Assembly (NCBI GenBank): GCA_902362705.1
Contig: CABIXK010000002.1
Location: forward strand, 142,732-206,731
From: Rikenellaceae bacterium
GTDB taxonomy: Bacteria > Bacteroidota > Bacteroidia > Bacteroidales > Rikenellaceae
Direction of reading: 5' to 3'
DNA length: 64,000 nt
Below, in pieces: positions 18,958-26,964 of the stretch (position 1 is the stretch's first letter; every line of letters starts with the position of its first letter). Under the pieces are notes generated by a model, which was not told the origin of the DNA, did not search any database, and saw only the letters and a program-made list of their open reading frames with translations. The position numbers and the translations under genes were made by a program.

Positions 18958-19797
18958 CTAACGCACCACTTCGAGGCGGTCCAGCCGCTCGTCGAGGTCG
19001 ATCTTGTCGATGATCGTGCGCACGAGCATGTCGATGTCGCTCCCCTCGGAGTAGTCGGCCGGGCAGACGTGGTTGACGCGGTTGTCGTGGATGAGCGATG
19101 CCATCTCCTTGCGGGCCCCCTTCTGGTCGGGGTTGTAGACGGCAATCGAGTGGCCGCCGAAGTTCTTCACCAGCCGCATGCAGGGGATGTCGGTGGTGCC
19201 GTCGCCGACGTAGATCATCCGCCGGAAGGGCACGGCGCGCTCCTGCTCGGGGATGTAGCGGTTGACCTCCTTGGAGTCGAAGACCGACTCGACGCCCTTG
19301 TTGATCTTGAAGATGAACTGCGTCTTGTTGGTGTAGTTGACCGCCACGGCGGGCCAGTAGGCGATGCCGTCGACGTCGTAGAGAAACGAGCAGGCGTAGA
19401 TCTTGCGGAACTCGTGGGCGATCTCCGTCCCCTCGATGATCTCCTTCAGCCCCGATGAGTTGATGTAGTGGAGGATGCGGATACCCTTCCGGGCGCCGTA
19501 GGCGTTGATGCGCGAGAACCACTCCCCGACGCCGCGGAAGAGCGTCACGCGGCGTCCCGACTCCTGGAACGCCTCGCGGCGCAGCGACAGCCCCTTCGAC
19601 TTGGCGGCCTGGATCATGCGGGCCATGTAGGTGAGCACCATGTCGGCGTCTTGCTCCTCGGCCAGCGAGTTGGCTTCCGACCAGAACTCCTTGTTGCTCT
19701 TGCCCACGGCGGGGATGAAGTCGTACTCCTGCATGTTGCCCGGAGAGAGGGTGCCGTCGAAGTCGTAGATCAGCGCGATGGTGAAGCGGGGTTCCAT
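18958..19797 (-). CDS. HAD-superfamily phosphatase, PSP-like
   Basis: 279 aa. Motif I is IYDFDGTLSPGN with both aspartates, motif II is the Ser in YINSSGLKE, and motif IV is MIYVGDGTTDIPCM. A large helical cap lies between motifs I and II (residues ~30-100), as in phosphoserine phosphatase-type C1 enzymes. A cytosolic small-molecule phosphatase is likely; substrate not predictable. First gene of a minus-strand run continuing into the small membrane protein (4 bp) and the ABC ATPase. Its promoter is divergent from, and overlaps, that of the nitroreductase. Confidence 0.88.
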   Translation of the reverse strand: MEPRFTIALIYDFDGTLSPGNMQEYDFIPAVGKSNKEFWSEANSLAEEQDADMVLTYMARMIQAAKSKGLSLRREAFQESGRRVTLFRGVGEWFSRINAYGARKGIRILHYINSSGLKEIIEGTEIAHEFRKIYACSFLYDVDGIAYWPAVAVNYTNKTQFIFKINKGVESVFDSKEVNRYIPEQERAVPFRRMIYVGDGTTDIPCMRLVKNFGGHSIAVYNPDQKGARKEMASLIHDNRVNHVCPADYSEGSDIDMLVRTIIDKIDLDERLDRLEVVR

Positions 19798-19819
19798 AGT
19801 TTGGGGAGGTTTGTATCCT

Positions 19820-19851
19820 CAAAAATAGCTTTTTTTATTTATATTTGCAAA
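19820..19851 (-). promoter_or_regulatory. Consensus promoter of the HAD operon
   Basis: On the minus strand TTTG (19851-19848), 20-bp spacer, then TATTTTTG (19827-19820): an exact match to the Bacteroides -33/-7 consensus, with a 22-nt leader. Confidence 0.75.
19840..19847 (+). promoter_or_regulatory. -7 box for the nitroreductase
   Basis: TATATTTG, 16 nt upstream of the ATG. It lies inside the spacer of the divergent HAD promoter and abuts that promoter's -33 box. Confidence 0.6.
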
Positions 19852-19863
19852 AAACATACGCTT

Positions 19864-20400
19864 ATGGAGTTCAAGGAGGTGATCGCACGGCGACGCAGCG
19901 TGCGTAAGTTCGACACGGCGCGGATGGTGGAGGGCGACAAGATCGAGCGGCTGCTCGCCGCGGCGCTCGCGGCCCCCTCGTCGCGCAACAGCCGCTCGAC
20001 CCGCCTGGCGGTGGTCGACGACCGCGCGACGATCGACCGCATGGCCGCCATGCGCGATTACGGCGCGGCGTTTCTCACGGGGGCGCCGCTGGCTATCGTC
20101 GTGGCGGGCGACCGCACGGCGAGCGATCTGTGGGAGGTCAACGCCTCGATCGCGGCCACGATTCTGCAACTGACGGCCGTGGACGAGGGGCTCGCCTCGT
20201 GCTGGGTCCATGTGGCCGGCCGCCCGCGGCTGAAGGACGACCCCGAGGGGGAGACGGCCGCCGACTATCTGCGCGGCCTGCTGCCGTTAGGCGAGGGGTG
20301 GGAGCCGTTGTGCGTGGTGGCGTTGGGCTACTCCGACTACGTGCCCAAGCCGCTGCCCGAGGCCGACGACACCGCGCGCGTGGTGTGGGCGGGGCGCTGA
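19864..20400 (+). CDS. Nitroreductase-family flavoprotein
   Basis: 178 aa, near the short end of the family. FMN-binding features are RRRSVRKFD near the N terminus, LAAALAAPSSRNSRS, and the C-terminal GEGWEPLCVVALGY. The middle segment VNASIAATILQLTAVDEGLASCWV matches the dimer/FMN helix. Such proteins are NAD(P)H-dependent FMN oxidoreductases acting on quinones, nitro compounds or enones; the physiological substrate is unknown. The ATG at 19864 is the first Met after the promoter box. The gene is monocistronic and ends before a strong hairpin. Confidence 0.92.
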   Translation: MEFKEVIARRRSVRKFDTARMVEGDKIERLLAAALAAPSSRNSRSTRLAVVDDRATIDRMAAMRDYGAAFLTGAPLAIVVAGDRTASDLWEVNASIAATILQLTAVDEGLASCWVHVAGRPRLKDDPEGETAADYLRGLLPLGEGWEPLCVVALGYSDYVPKPLPEADDTARVVWAGR

Positions 20401-20483
20401 GCCGTGTGCTTGCCGCGGGGCGCTGAAGCCTCCGTGTGCCGCCGGCATGTCGGCCGGCTCGAGCCGCTGCCGCACCCAACGAC

Positions 20484-20511
20484 AAGGGGCCCCGATCGTT
20501 CGGGGCCCCTT
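20484..20511. terminator. Bidirectional terminator between nitroreductase and rnhB
   Basis: 12-bp perfect stem with a TCGT loop, 83 bp after the nitroreductase stop and 12 bp from the end of the convergent rnhB. Confidence 0.75.
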
Positions 20512-20523
20512 CTGTTATGCAGG

Positions 20524-21126
20524 TCAGAGGGGGAAGAGCTCCAACTGGTCCTTTTCGTGGTTGAACGAGAGGCGGTGGTGGGGCGTCAGGCCGTGGCGGC
20601 GGATGGCCAGGCGGTGTTCGCGCGTGGGGTAGCCCTTGTTGCGGAGCCAGCCATAGTGGGGGAACTTGGCGTCGAGGCGCTCCATCCACTCGTCGCGGTG
20701 GGTCTTGGCCAGCACCGAGGCCGCGGCGATGTCGGCGTACTTGCCGTCGCCCTTGACGATGCAGCGGTAGGGGATCGCGAGCTCGGTGCGGAAGCGGTTG
20801 CCGTCGATCACCAGCAGCTCGGGCGCCGGGTCGAGGCGCGCGGCCGCGAGCGACATCCCCTCGAACGAGGCGTTGAGGATGTTGATCTCGTCGATGCGCT
20901 CCGGCGCGACCGCCTCCACGGCCCACGCCACCGCCTCGCGCTCGATGAGCGCGCGCAGCCGGTCGCGGTTGCGGGCCGTCATCTGCTTGGAGTCGTTGAG
21001 CAGCGGGTCGCGGAAGTCGGGCGGCAGGATCACCGCCGCGGCGAAGACCGGCCCGGCGAGGCATCCGCGCCCCGCCTCGTCGCACCCCGCCTCGCGCAGG
21101 TCGTACTGGTATTGTGTTTCGAGCAT
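20524..21126 (-). CDS. rnhB: Ribonuclease HII
   Basis: 200 aa. Cleaves RNA in RNA-DNA hybrids and single ribonucleotides in DNA. Catalytic Asp-Glu in [14 protein letters not shown], a further Asp in LVIDGNRF, and the GR/KG element [19 protein letters not shown]. Length and C terminus ([16 protein letters not shown]) are normal. Its start codon lies 4 nt after a TAACTTTG box. Confidence 0.97.
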   Translation of the reverse strand: MLETQYQYDLREAGCDEAGRGCLAGPVFAAAVILPPDFRDPLLNDSKQMTARNRDRLRALIEREAVAWAVEAVAPERIDEINILNASFEGMSLAAARLDPAPELLVIDGNRFRTELAIPYRCIVKGDGKYADIAAASVLAKTHRDEWMERLDAKFPHYGWLRNKGYPTREHRLAIRRHGLTPHHRLSFNHEKDQLELFPL

Positions 21127-21130
21127 GGAA

Positions 21131-21138
21131 CAAAGTTA
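21131..21138 (-). promoter_or_regulatory. -7 box for rnhB
   Basis: Minus strand TAACTTTG, then TTCC, then ATG. The 4-nt gap predicts a leaderless mRNA. Confidence 0.6.
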
Positions 21139-21144
21139 GCGAAA

Positions 21145-21178
21145 AATCCGGAACTCCCTGCTGGGGGAGCTCCGGATT
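21145..21178 (-). terminator. Terminator of ompA-like gene
   Basis: 14-position stem with one mismatch (21145-21158 with 21165-21178), followed on the minus strand by TTTTTCG. It separates the OmpA gene from rnhB. Confidence 0.75.
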
Positions 21179-21200
21179 CGGTTCGTGGTGCGGGGCCTTC

Positions 21201-22382
21201 CTACTCGATGATCACCGTGCGGTTGAGCTTGGGATCGGAGAAGAGGTTGTTGGTGTCGCCCTCGGCCTTCTTGACCAGGCGCTCGGCCGGTACGCCGTAC
21301 TTCTTGACCAGCATGTCGTAGACGTACTGGATGCGCTGCTCGCTCAGGCGCTGGTTGACGGCTGCCGAGCCGGTGGCCTTGTCGGCCGAGCCGATCAGCG
21401 TGAAGGTCTTGTTCTTGTCGGCCTTCATCGAGTTCTGTACGTAGAAGTCGAGGTTGACCAGCTGCTGCTTGTCGAGCGTCGCCTTGCCCAGGCCGAAGAA
21501 GAGGGCCACGGGGGCGGGGGTGGTGTTCTCCACGACGGTGGTCACCACTTCGGGCTTGCGGTTGCGCAGGGCGGCGTTCTGGTCGGCCAGGCGCACGTTG
21601 GCCTTGTCCAGGGCGATCTTGTCGCGCTCGAGGGCGGCGATACGGTCGACGTAGGCCGAGTAGTCGGGAGCCTGCACGCGCTTGAAGCCGCGGCGGTTGA
21701 GCTTGAAGCTCAGACCTACGGTCACCGAGGTCATGCCCTCGAAGCTGCTGCCGCGGGCCACGCCGTCGAGGCGTTGGTTGACGAACATCTGGCGTCCTTC
21801 GAGCGTCAGGTCGACGACCTCGCCCAGGCGGAACGTGTTGAGGATGCCCACGTGGGCGGCCAGCTCGTTGCGGTGCGTGTCGTTTCCGTAGGTGCGGGCC
21901 CAGCCGAAGCCGACGGTGGGGATGATGTTCCAGATGCGGGTCTCCTTATAGCCGCTGATGGCGTTGGAGAGGTTCCACAGCACGTCGGCGTGGAGGTAGG
22001 AGATGCCGAACTTCTCGCGGTAGATGCCCTCGCCGATGTAGTTCTTCAGGTAGGGAGCCCCTGCCGTGCCCCAGCCCTTGGCGTTCAGGCCCGAGTAGCC
22101 CAGGCGCAGACCCACGCTCGGGGTGAGCCATTTACCCACGTAGATGTCGAGGGCTGCGGCCATGCGCTCGCTCGCCGAGCCGTAGGAGTCGTTCTCGCCC
22201 TGGTAGATGTTCACGCCGCCTGCGGCGCCGAGGAAGATGTTGTCGAAGAAGCGGTTGGTTTCGTAGGGACCGCGTACGATGCGGTTCTGGGCATCGCGGT
22301 TGCCGTTCTCCTGTGCGAAGGCGCCGAGGCTGCACGTCGCTGCCAGCGCGAAGGCCAGCATGAGTTTGGAAAGATGTTTCAT
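21201..22382 (-). CDS. OmpA-family outer-membrane protein
   Basis: 393 aa. Cleavable signal peptide (MKHLSKLMLAFALAATCSLGAFAQ). Residues ~25-230 form a beta-barrel-like region with alternating aromatic strands (FLGAAGGVNIY, TPSVGLRLGYSG, SVTVGLSFKLN). A short coiled coil follows (RIAALERDKIALDKANVRLADQNAALRN). The C-terminal OmpA peptidoglycan-binding domain carries LIGSADKATGSAAVNQRLSEQR. It probably tethers the outer membrane to peptidoglycan. Low-GC flanks and a strong terminator suggest an independent, highly expressed unit. Confidence 0.93.
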   Translation of the reverse strand: MKHLSKLMLAFALAATCSLGAFAQENGNRDAQNRIVRGPYETNRFFDNIFLGAAGGVNIYQGENDSYGSASERMAAALDIYVGKWLTPSVGLRLGYSGLNAKGWGTAGAPYLKNYIGEGIYREKFGISYLHADVLWNLSNAISGYKETRIWNIIPTVGFGWARTYGNDTHRNELAAHVGILNTFRLGEVVDLTLEGRQMFVNQRLDGVARGSSFEGMTSVTVGLSFKLNRRGFKRVQAPDYSAYVDRIAALERDKIALDKANVRLADQNAALRNRKPEVVTTVVENTTPAPVALFFGLGKATLDKQQLVNLDFYVQNSMKADKNKTFTLIGSADKATGSAAVNQRLSEQRIQYVYDMLVKKYGVPAERLVKKAEGDTNNLFSDPKLNRTVIIE

Positions 22383-22496
22383 GGTTCGAAAGGTTTTTAG
22401 TGAAAACTAGCTGCTCGGTGTCGTGCAATCCGAGTGCCAAACTCGTCGCGCGCGCGTTTTGGCTTGAGCCGCGGGGCGCCTTGTCGCTTTTTTGCG

Positions 22497-22504
22497 TACC
22501 TTTG
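22497..22504 (+). promoter_or_regulatory. -7 box for membrane-protein gene
   Basis: TACCTTTG, 23 nt before the ATG at 22528. No -33 TTTG at the usual spacing. Confidence 0.55.
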
Positions 22505-22527
22505 CGGTGTAAGTAAACCTCCCGCCG

Positions 22528-23538
22528 ATGAAATCCGACATTGCCCGCCAGCCGCTCGTGCCGGCCTTTCTCACGCTGCTCGTTCTGGGGGGCGCGACCG
22601 CCTGGAGCTTCGCCTTCGCCGATACGTCGGCCGCCGTCGTGGCCGCCGATCCGGCCGTCGGGGGGCTGGTGCTCGACATGCCCGCCCGCGTGGTGGTCGA
22701 CTTTCAGGCCGCGCGGCCCGGATGGGCGCGCCTGCTGGCCACGCTGGCCTTCATGCTCGCGGCCCTGGCCACGGGGCGCATGACCCTGCGCCACGGCCTC
22801 TACGGAGTGAGCACCTGCCTGGCCGTGCCGCTGGCGGGGCTCTTCATGCTGGGGCTCCTGCAGGGGGCCGGGTCGCTCGCCGTGACCACGGGGGCGCTGC
22901 TGCTGGCCTACTCGACCAAGAACTTCGCCCGCTCGTTCCGCAACGGCTACGCCTTCGACGCCCTGCTGCGCGGCGGCGGCTACCTGGGTCTGCTCGTGGT
23001 GCTCTTCCCGGCCACGCTGCCCCTTGCGGCGCTGCTCCCGTTCGCCTGCCTGCTCTTCCGCCGTACGCTGCGCGAGGCTGCCGTGGCGCTCTTCGGCGCC
23101 GTGCTGCCGCTGCTCCTCTTCGCCTACGTCAACTGGGGGGCCGGGGGGCGCTTCGCCGCGCCGTTCGAGGCGCTGGGCGGGGTCTTCGTCGGCGACTATC
23201 TGGCGGCGCTGCGGGGGATGTCGTTGGCCGCATGGTTCTTCGCCGCCTTTCTGGCGCTGCTCGACGCGGCGGCCGTGGCGGCGCTGTTGCGCAACCTCTA
23301 CGGCGTGGGGACGCAGCCGCGCTTCATTCTCGTGTATAATATAGGTGTGCTGGCGCTCGTCGTGCTGCTCTTCGCGGGACCCGCCGCCTCGCCGGCTCTG
23401 CTGCCTCTGGCCGCCGTGCCGTCGGCCGTGCTCGCGCCGGTTCTCTTCGTGAGGGTGCGCCCGGCGCTGGCGACGCTCCTCTACGCCGTTTCGTTCGCTT
23501 TGGCGGCCCTCCACGTCGCCTTACAATACGCTATTTAG
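22528..23538 (+). CDS. Polytopic membrane protein of unknown function
   Basis: 336 aa with roughly eight to ten hydrophobic segments rich in Ala and Leu and short polar loops (for example FLTLLVLGGATAWSFAF, LLATLAFMLAALATG, LGLLVVLFPATLPLAALLPF, VALFGAVLPLLLFAYVNW, FILVYNIGVLALVVLLFAG). The cytoplasmic loop ARSFRNGYAFDALLRGGGY is the most polar part. It resembles the uncharacterised Bacteroidetes multi-spanning proteins without known domains; I do not recognise a transporter signature. Monocistronic. Confidence 0.8.
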   Translation: MKSDIARQPLVPAFLTLLVLGGATAWSFAFADTSAAVVAADPAVGGLVLDMPARVVVDFQAARPGWARLLATLAFMLAALATGRMTLRHGLYGVSTCLAVPLAGLFMLGLLQGAGSLAVTTGALLLAYSTKNFARSFRNGYAFDALLRGGGYLGLLVVLFPATLPLAALLPFACLLFRRTLREAAVALFGAVLPLLLFAYVNWGAGGRFAAPFEALGGVFVGDYLAALRGMSLAAWFFAAFLALLDAAAVAALLRNLYGVGTQPRFILVYNIGVLALVVLLFAGPAASPALLPLAAVPSAVLAPVLFVRVRPALATLLYAVSFALAALHVALQYAI

Positions 23539-23617
23539 TCCAAAACGTAGCGCAATTGGATTTTTGGGCGTTTTTGTTTACTTTGATGCCAATTTTAATT
23601 GCACGGGGATAAACCTT

Positions 23618-23690
23618 TAATTGTACTTTTGATCCCGAACAAGTAACACAGCCAGTTGTTCGGACAGAAACTTAAACGAAAGTACAATTA
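23618..23690 (+). promoter_or_regulatory. Nested inverted repeats and -7 box ahead of araC-type gene
   Basis: AT-rich leader. The outer 12-bp repeat is 23618-23629 / 23679-23690, the right arm ending 2 nt before the ATG. The inner 8-bp repeat is 23635-23642 / 23656-23663. A TACTTTTG box at 23624-23631 overlaps the left outer arm. Candidate operator for autoregulation or an RNA structure controlling translation. Confidence 0.6.
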
Positions 23691-23692
23691 CG

Positions 23693-24607
23693 ATGAAGAA
23701 TTTGATGAACGTATCGGCTCTGCCGAAGGTCGTGAAGTATGTCGAGACGCAGCATCACGGGATTCAGTCGCAGTCTCTTTCGCGCTACGCAATCGGTTAC
23801 ATCCTCCGGGGCACCAAGCATATCTACGACGGTGACAAGCGTCAGACCCTCACGAAGGGCGACCTGTTCTATCTGGGTATCGGCCACCACTACGAGGAGA
23901 ACGTGCCCGAGGCCGGACAGCCCTTCGAGCAGATCCTCTTCTACTACACCCCGTCGGACCTGCAGCGTATTCTGATCCACCTGAACATCACCTACGGGCT
24001 CAACATCACCAACGAGCACTCGTGCGAGAACTGCCGCAACCGCGCCCACATCGCCATGCCCGCCTGGAGCGCCGTGCGCAACTTCTTCATCGGCACCAAC
24101 AGCTATCTGCGCGACGGCGAGATCCGCCGCGACGAGACGGCCGAGAACATCAAGATGACCGAGCTGATCTACCTGATCGCCTCGCACGAGGGGTGCTGCC
24201 TGAAGAGCAAGCTGCTGAGCAACGTCGACTCGACGAAGGAGAACTTCGAGCAGACGATCTACGACAATATATTCAAGGACGTGTCGATCGAGGACCTCGC
24301 ACGCCTGACCCACCGCTCGCTCACGTCGTTCAAGAAGGAGTTCCGCCGCTACTTCCAGATGCCGCCCCACAAGTGGTATATCCGCCAGCGGCTCATGCAC
24401 TCGCGGCTGCTGCTCATCTCGACCTCGAAGTCGATCTCGGAGATCGGCGTGGAGTGCATGTTCCCCAACACGTCGCACTTCATCAAGCTCTTCAAGAAGG
24501 AGTACCAGATGACGCCGGCTGCCTACCGCAACCGCCACATCGCCACCCTCGTGACGGGCGCGCCCGCCGCCGTGCGCGAGACCGAGGAGGTGCGCGAGGC
24601 ACTCTGA
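23693..24607 (+). CDS. AraC-family transcriptional regulator
   Basis: 304 aa. The N-terminal ~140 residues form a cupin-like sensor (IGYILRGTKHIYDGDKRQTLTKGDLFYLG) with a Cys pair in EHSCENCRNRAH that might bind metal or respond to redox. The C-terminal ~100 residues carry two helix-turn-helix motifs, SIEDLARLTHRSLTSFKKEF and ISEIGVECMFPNTSHFIKLF, and the signature QMTPAAYRNRH. Near-consensus AraC/XylS type. Targets are not apparent; neighbours are a membrane protein and the candidate small RNA 250 bp downstream. The upstream inverted repeats suggest autoregulation. Confidence 0.93.
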   Translation: MKNLMNVSALPKVVKYVETQHHGIQSQSLSRYAIGYILRGTKHIYDGDKRQTLTKGDLFYLGIGHHYEENVPEAGQPFEQILFYYTPSDLQRILIHLNITYGLNITNEHSCENCRNRAHIAMPAWSAVRNFFIGTNSYLRDGEIRRDETAENIKMTELIYLIASHEGCCLKSKLLSNVDSTKENFEQTIYDNIFKDVSIEDLARLTHRSLTSFKKEFRRYFQMPPHKWYIRQRLMHSRLLLISTSKSISEIGVECMFPNTSHFIKLFKKEYQMTPAAYRNRHIATLVTGAPAAVRETEEVREAL

Positions 24608-24810
24608 TCGCCGGGGCCCGGCCGGGCGTTTCGGCCGGGCGCATCGGTCGGGGTTGCCGGGCTTGGCCGGGGCATCGGTCGGTCGGCTTGTCGGGAGTCT
24701 GCCGGGCGGTCAGCCGGGTGTTCGGGCCGGGGGCTGCCGGGTCTTCCGGCCGGTCTCTGCCGGAGCGCTGGCCGCCAGCGGAGGGCCCGTGCGAGGGCGC
24801 CGGGCGAGGA
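24608..24810 (+). repeat. GC-rich GCCGG/GTCGG low-complexity stretch
   Basis: About 200 bp made of irregular repeats of GCCGGG and CGGTCGG with no convincing gene. Open frames here are a by-product of composition. It separates the araC gene from the candidate small RNA. Confidence 0.6.
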
Positions 24811-24826
24811 TAAATGTGGGGGAATA

Positions 24827-24858
24827 TTTGGATTTTAGCGAAAAGGAGGTTATCTTTG
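24827..24858 (+). promoter_or_regulatory. Consensus promoter of candidate small RNA
   Basis: TTTG (24827-24830), 20-bp spacer, TATCTTTG (24851-24858): one of the two exact -33/-7 matches I found in the window, yet followed by no plausible gene for 360 bp. Confidence 0.8.
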
Positions 24859-24863
24859 TTCTA

Positions 24864-24947
24864 CAAGGCGGGAGCGATCCCGCACTCATTAACCTAACTA
24901 ACCTAACCGGAGAGGTCTGCTGTCGCAAGACGGCGGACCTCTTTTTT
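24864..24947 (+). ncRNA. Candidate ~84-nt intergenic small RNA
   Basis: Starts about 6 nt after the TATCTTTG box. It folds into a 6-bp hairpin with a GCGA tetraloop (24868-24883), a 25-nt linker with no G containing two TAACCTAAC copies, and a 14-bp hairpin with GCAA tetraloop (24911-24942, two G-U pairs), then a six-T run. The layout (promoter, compact structured transcript, terminator) is that of an independent small RNA. It is similar in plan, though not shown to be homologous, to the promoter-bounded Bacteroidales-1 RNA. The exposed C/A/T linker could base-pair with mRNAs. No open frame of merit. Confidence 0.65.
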
Positions 24948-25187
24948 CGTGCCGCGCGGAGGGGGTGTTGCCGTGCGGGGTGGAGGCCGGGCGGTTGTAG
25001 CGGCGTGGGGCTGCTGCCGCGCGGAGAGAGGGTGCATGGGGGCTCCGGCGGCGCCCGCCTTCGCGCCCCGGAGCGCTCCGAAAAGGGCGATCGGGCCCGA
25101 AATCGGGACTGCCGGCCTCTCGCGGCCCTGTGGCGACGATTTCATACATTAAATGGGCTTTCGCGAGGAATTTCCGATCTTTTTTGC
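24948..25187 (+). other. Gene-free spacer upstream of lipA
   Basis: GC-rich stretch containing no gene I can support. The last ~50 bp turn AT-rich where the lipA promoter lies. Confidence 0.5.
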
Positions 25188-25195
25188 TATTTTTG
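25188..25195 (+). promoter_or_regulatory. -7 box for lipA-lipB
   Basis: TATTTTTG, 27 nt upstream of the lipA ATG. Confidence 0.55.
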
Positions 25196-25222
25196 CGTCA
25201 ATTGGGAAAAAAGCGAACTTAA

Positions 25223-26110
25223 ATGCCGAAGTTGCATGACAGGGGAGATGTCCTGAAAAAACCCGACTGGTTGAAGATCCGCCTCCACCGTTCCGACGAG
25301 TTCGCGCGCGTGCGTAAAATCGTCGAGGAGCGGGGGTTGCATACGATATGCAGCAGCGGGAAGTGCCCCAACCAGGCCGAGTGCTGGAGCCGCCGCACGG
25401 CGACCTTCATGATTCTGGGCGAGATATGCACGCGGGGGTGCCGCTTCTGCGCCACCCGCACGGGCCGACCCCTCGCGCCCGATGCCGACGAGCCGCAGAA
25501 GGTGGCCGAGAGCATCGCGCTGATGGGGCTGCGCTACGCCGTCATCACCTCCGTCACGCGCGACGACCTGCCCGACGGCGGTGCCGCCCATTGGGCCGCG
25601 ACCGTCGAGGCCATCCGCCGCCGCAATCCCGACACGGTCATCGAACTGCTCATTCCCGACCTCGACGCACGGCCCGAGCTGCTGGATACGGTCCTCGCCT
25701 CGGCGCCCGACATCGTGGGCCACAATATCGAAACGGTCGAGCGCCTCACCCCCGCGCTGCGCTCCCGGGCCAGGTACCGCACCAGCCTCGAGACGCTGCG
25801 CTACCTCGGCGAGCGGGGCGCCGTGACCAAGAGCGGCATGATGGTGGGCCTGGGCGAGAGCGACGAGGAGGTGCTGCGCACCCTCGCGGACCTGCGCGGC
25901 GCGGGCGTCGGCATCGTCACCCTCGGGCAGTATCTGCGCCCCACGCTGGAGCACTATCCCGTGGCGGCCTACGTCGCGCCCGAGAAGTTCGAGCAGTACC
26001 GCCGGCAGGCGCTGGAGATGGGCTTCTCCTACTGCGCCAGCGCGCCGCTGGTCCGCTCGTCGTATCGGGCCGAGGAGGCGCTGCTGAGCGCCAAAAACCC
26101 GCAGCGATGA
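25223..26110 (+). CDS. lipA: Lipoyl synthase
   Basis: 295 aa radical SAM enzyme that inserts two sulfurs into protein-bound octanoyl groups. Both 4Fe-4S clusters are intact: the auxiliary cluster Cys set [12 protein letters not shown] plus the C-terminal VRSSYRAEE serine, and the SAM cluster CTRGCRFC. Other family blocks are [25 protein letters not shown] and [10 protein letters not shown]. Length is normal. The stop codon overlaps the lipB start (ATGA), indicating translational coupling. The two enzymes supply lipoate for pyruvate/2-oxoacid dehydrogenases or glycine cleavage. Confidence 0.98.
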   Translation: MPKLHDRGDVLKKPDWLKIRLHRSDEFARVRKIVEERGLHTICSSGKCPNQAECWSRRTATFMILGEICTRGCRFCATRTGRPLAPDADEPQKVAESIALMGLRYAVITSVTRDDLPDGGAAHWAATVEAIRRRNPDTVIELLIPDLDARPELLDTVLASAPDIVGHNIETVERLTPALRSRARYRTSLETLRYLGERGAVTKSGMMVGLGESDEEVLRTLADLRGAGVGIVTLGQYLRPTLEHYPVAAYVAPEKFEQYRRQALEMGFSYCASAPLVRSSYRAEEALLSAKNPQR

Positions 26111-26937
26111 GGGTCGGCTGCCGCGACCTGGGGCGCATGGACTATGCCGCCGCCTGGGAGTTGCAGCGGCAGCTCTTCGACGCGATGGTCGCCCGCAAGG
26201 CCGCGTGCCGCGGCGCCGGGAGGCCGGAGAGGGCCGGGGCTGTCGGAAGTCCGACGGCGGCCGGAGGGCCGGAGAGAATCGGAGCGGTCGAAAGTCCGGA
26301 GGCGGCGGGATGCGCTCCTGCCGCCGGGGCGGCCGACGATGCGGGGGAGATCCTGCTCGTCGAGCACGATCCGGTCTACACGCTCGGCAAGAGCGGCCGC
26401 GAGGAGAACCTGCTGGTCGATCCCGCGCGCCTCGAGGCGCTGGGCGCCCGCTTCTACCGCATCGACCGCGGGGGCGACGTCACTTTCCACGGGCCGGGGC
26501 AGATCGTGGGCTACCCGATCCTCGATCTGGAGCGGCTGGGCCTGGGGCTGCGCGACTACATCGCGGCGCTCGAGGAGGCGGTGATCCGCACGGTGGCCCG
26601 CTACGGCATCGAGGCGGGCCGCATCGCCGGGGCTTCGGGGGTGTGGATCGACGACGGGCGGAGCGTCCCGCGCAAGATCTGCGCAATAGGAGTGCGATCG
26701 TCGCGTTATATAACCATGCACGGCTTCGCGCTCAACGTGTCGACCGATTTGTCGTGGTTCGGCCGCATCAACCCCTGCGGCTTCGCCGACCGGGGTGTCG
26801 CCTCGATCGAGCGGGAGACGGGCCGCCGGGTGGCGATGGGCGAGGTGAAGCTGCTGCTCGTCGACTGCCTGGGAGAGGCGCTCGGCGTGCGGATCGAGCC
26901 GGCGGATGCCGGCGGCGACCAGCGAAAAAGTAAGTAA
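26107..26937 (+). CDS. lipB: Octanoyl-(acyl-carrier-protein)-protein transferase with repetitive insertion
   Basis: 276 aa, longer than the usual ~210-230. Transfers octanoate from ACP to lipoyl domains, the step before LipA. Active-site motifs are present: [34 protein letters not shown], and the catalytic Cys in [13 protein letters not shown]. Between the first helix ([13 protein letters not shown]) and the strand [14 protein letters not shown] is a Gly/Pro/Ala-rich insertion of ~45 residues built from two imperfect copies of a [20 protein letters not shown] unit. It overlaps lipA by 4 bp. The insertion probably forms a flexible surface loop. Confidence 0.95.
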   Translation: MRVGCRDLGRMDYAAAWELQRQLFDAMVARKAACRGAGRPERAGAVGSPTAAGGPERIGAVESPEAAGCAPAAGAADDAGEILLVEHDPVYTLGKSGREENLLVDPARLEALGARFYRIDRGGDVTFHGPGQIVGYPILDLERLGLGLRDYIAALEEAVIRTVARYGIEAGRIAGASGVWIDDGRSVPRKICAIGVRSSRYITMHGFALNVSTDLSWFGRINPCGFADRGVASIERETGRRVAMGEVKLLLVDCLGEALGVRIEPADAGGDQRKSK

Positions 26938-26964
26938 TGTCGAAATATATAAATAACAGATCGT

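Noticed and set aside
24608..25222. tRNA gene or insertion sequence in the long gap
   Set aside because: No cloverleaf, CCA end, transposase fragment or terminal repeats; the only structured part is the candidate small RNA.
24654..25256. 200-codon frame covering the candidate small RNA
   Set aside because: Starts in GCCGG low complexity and runs through promoter, hairpins and terminator; no protein features.
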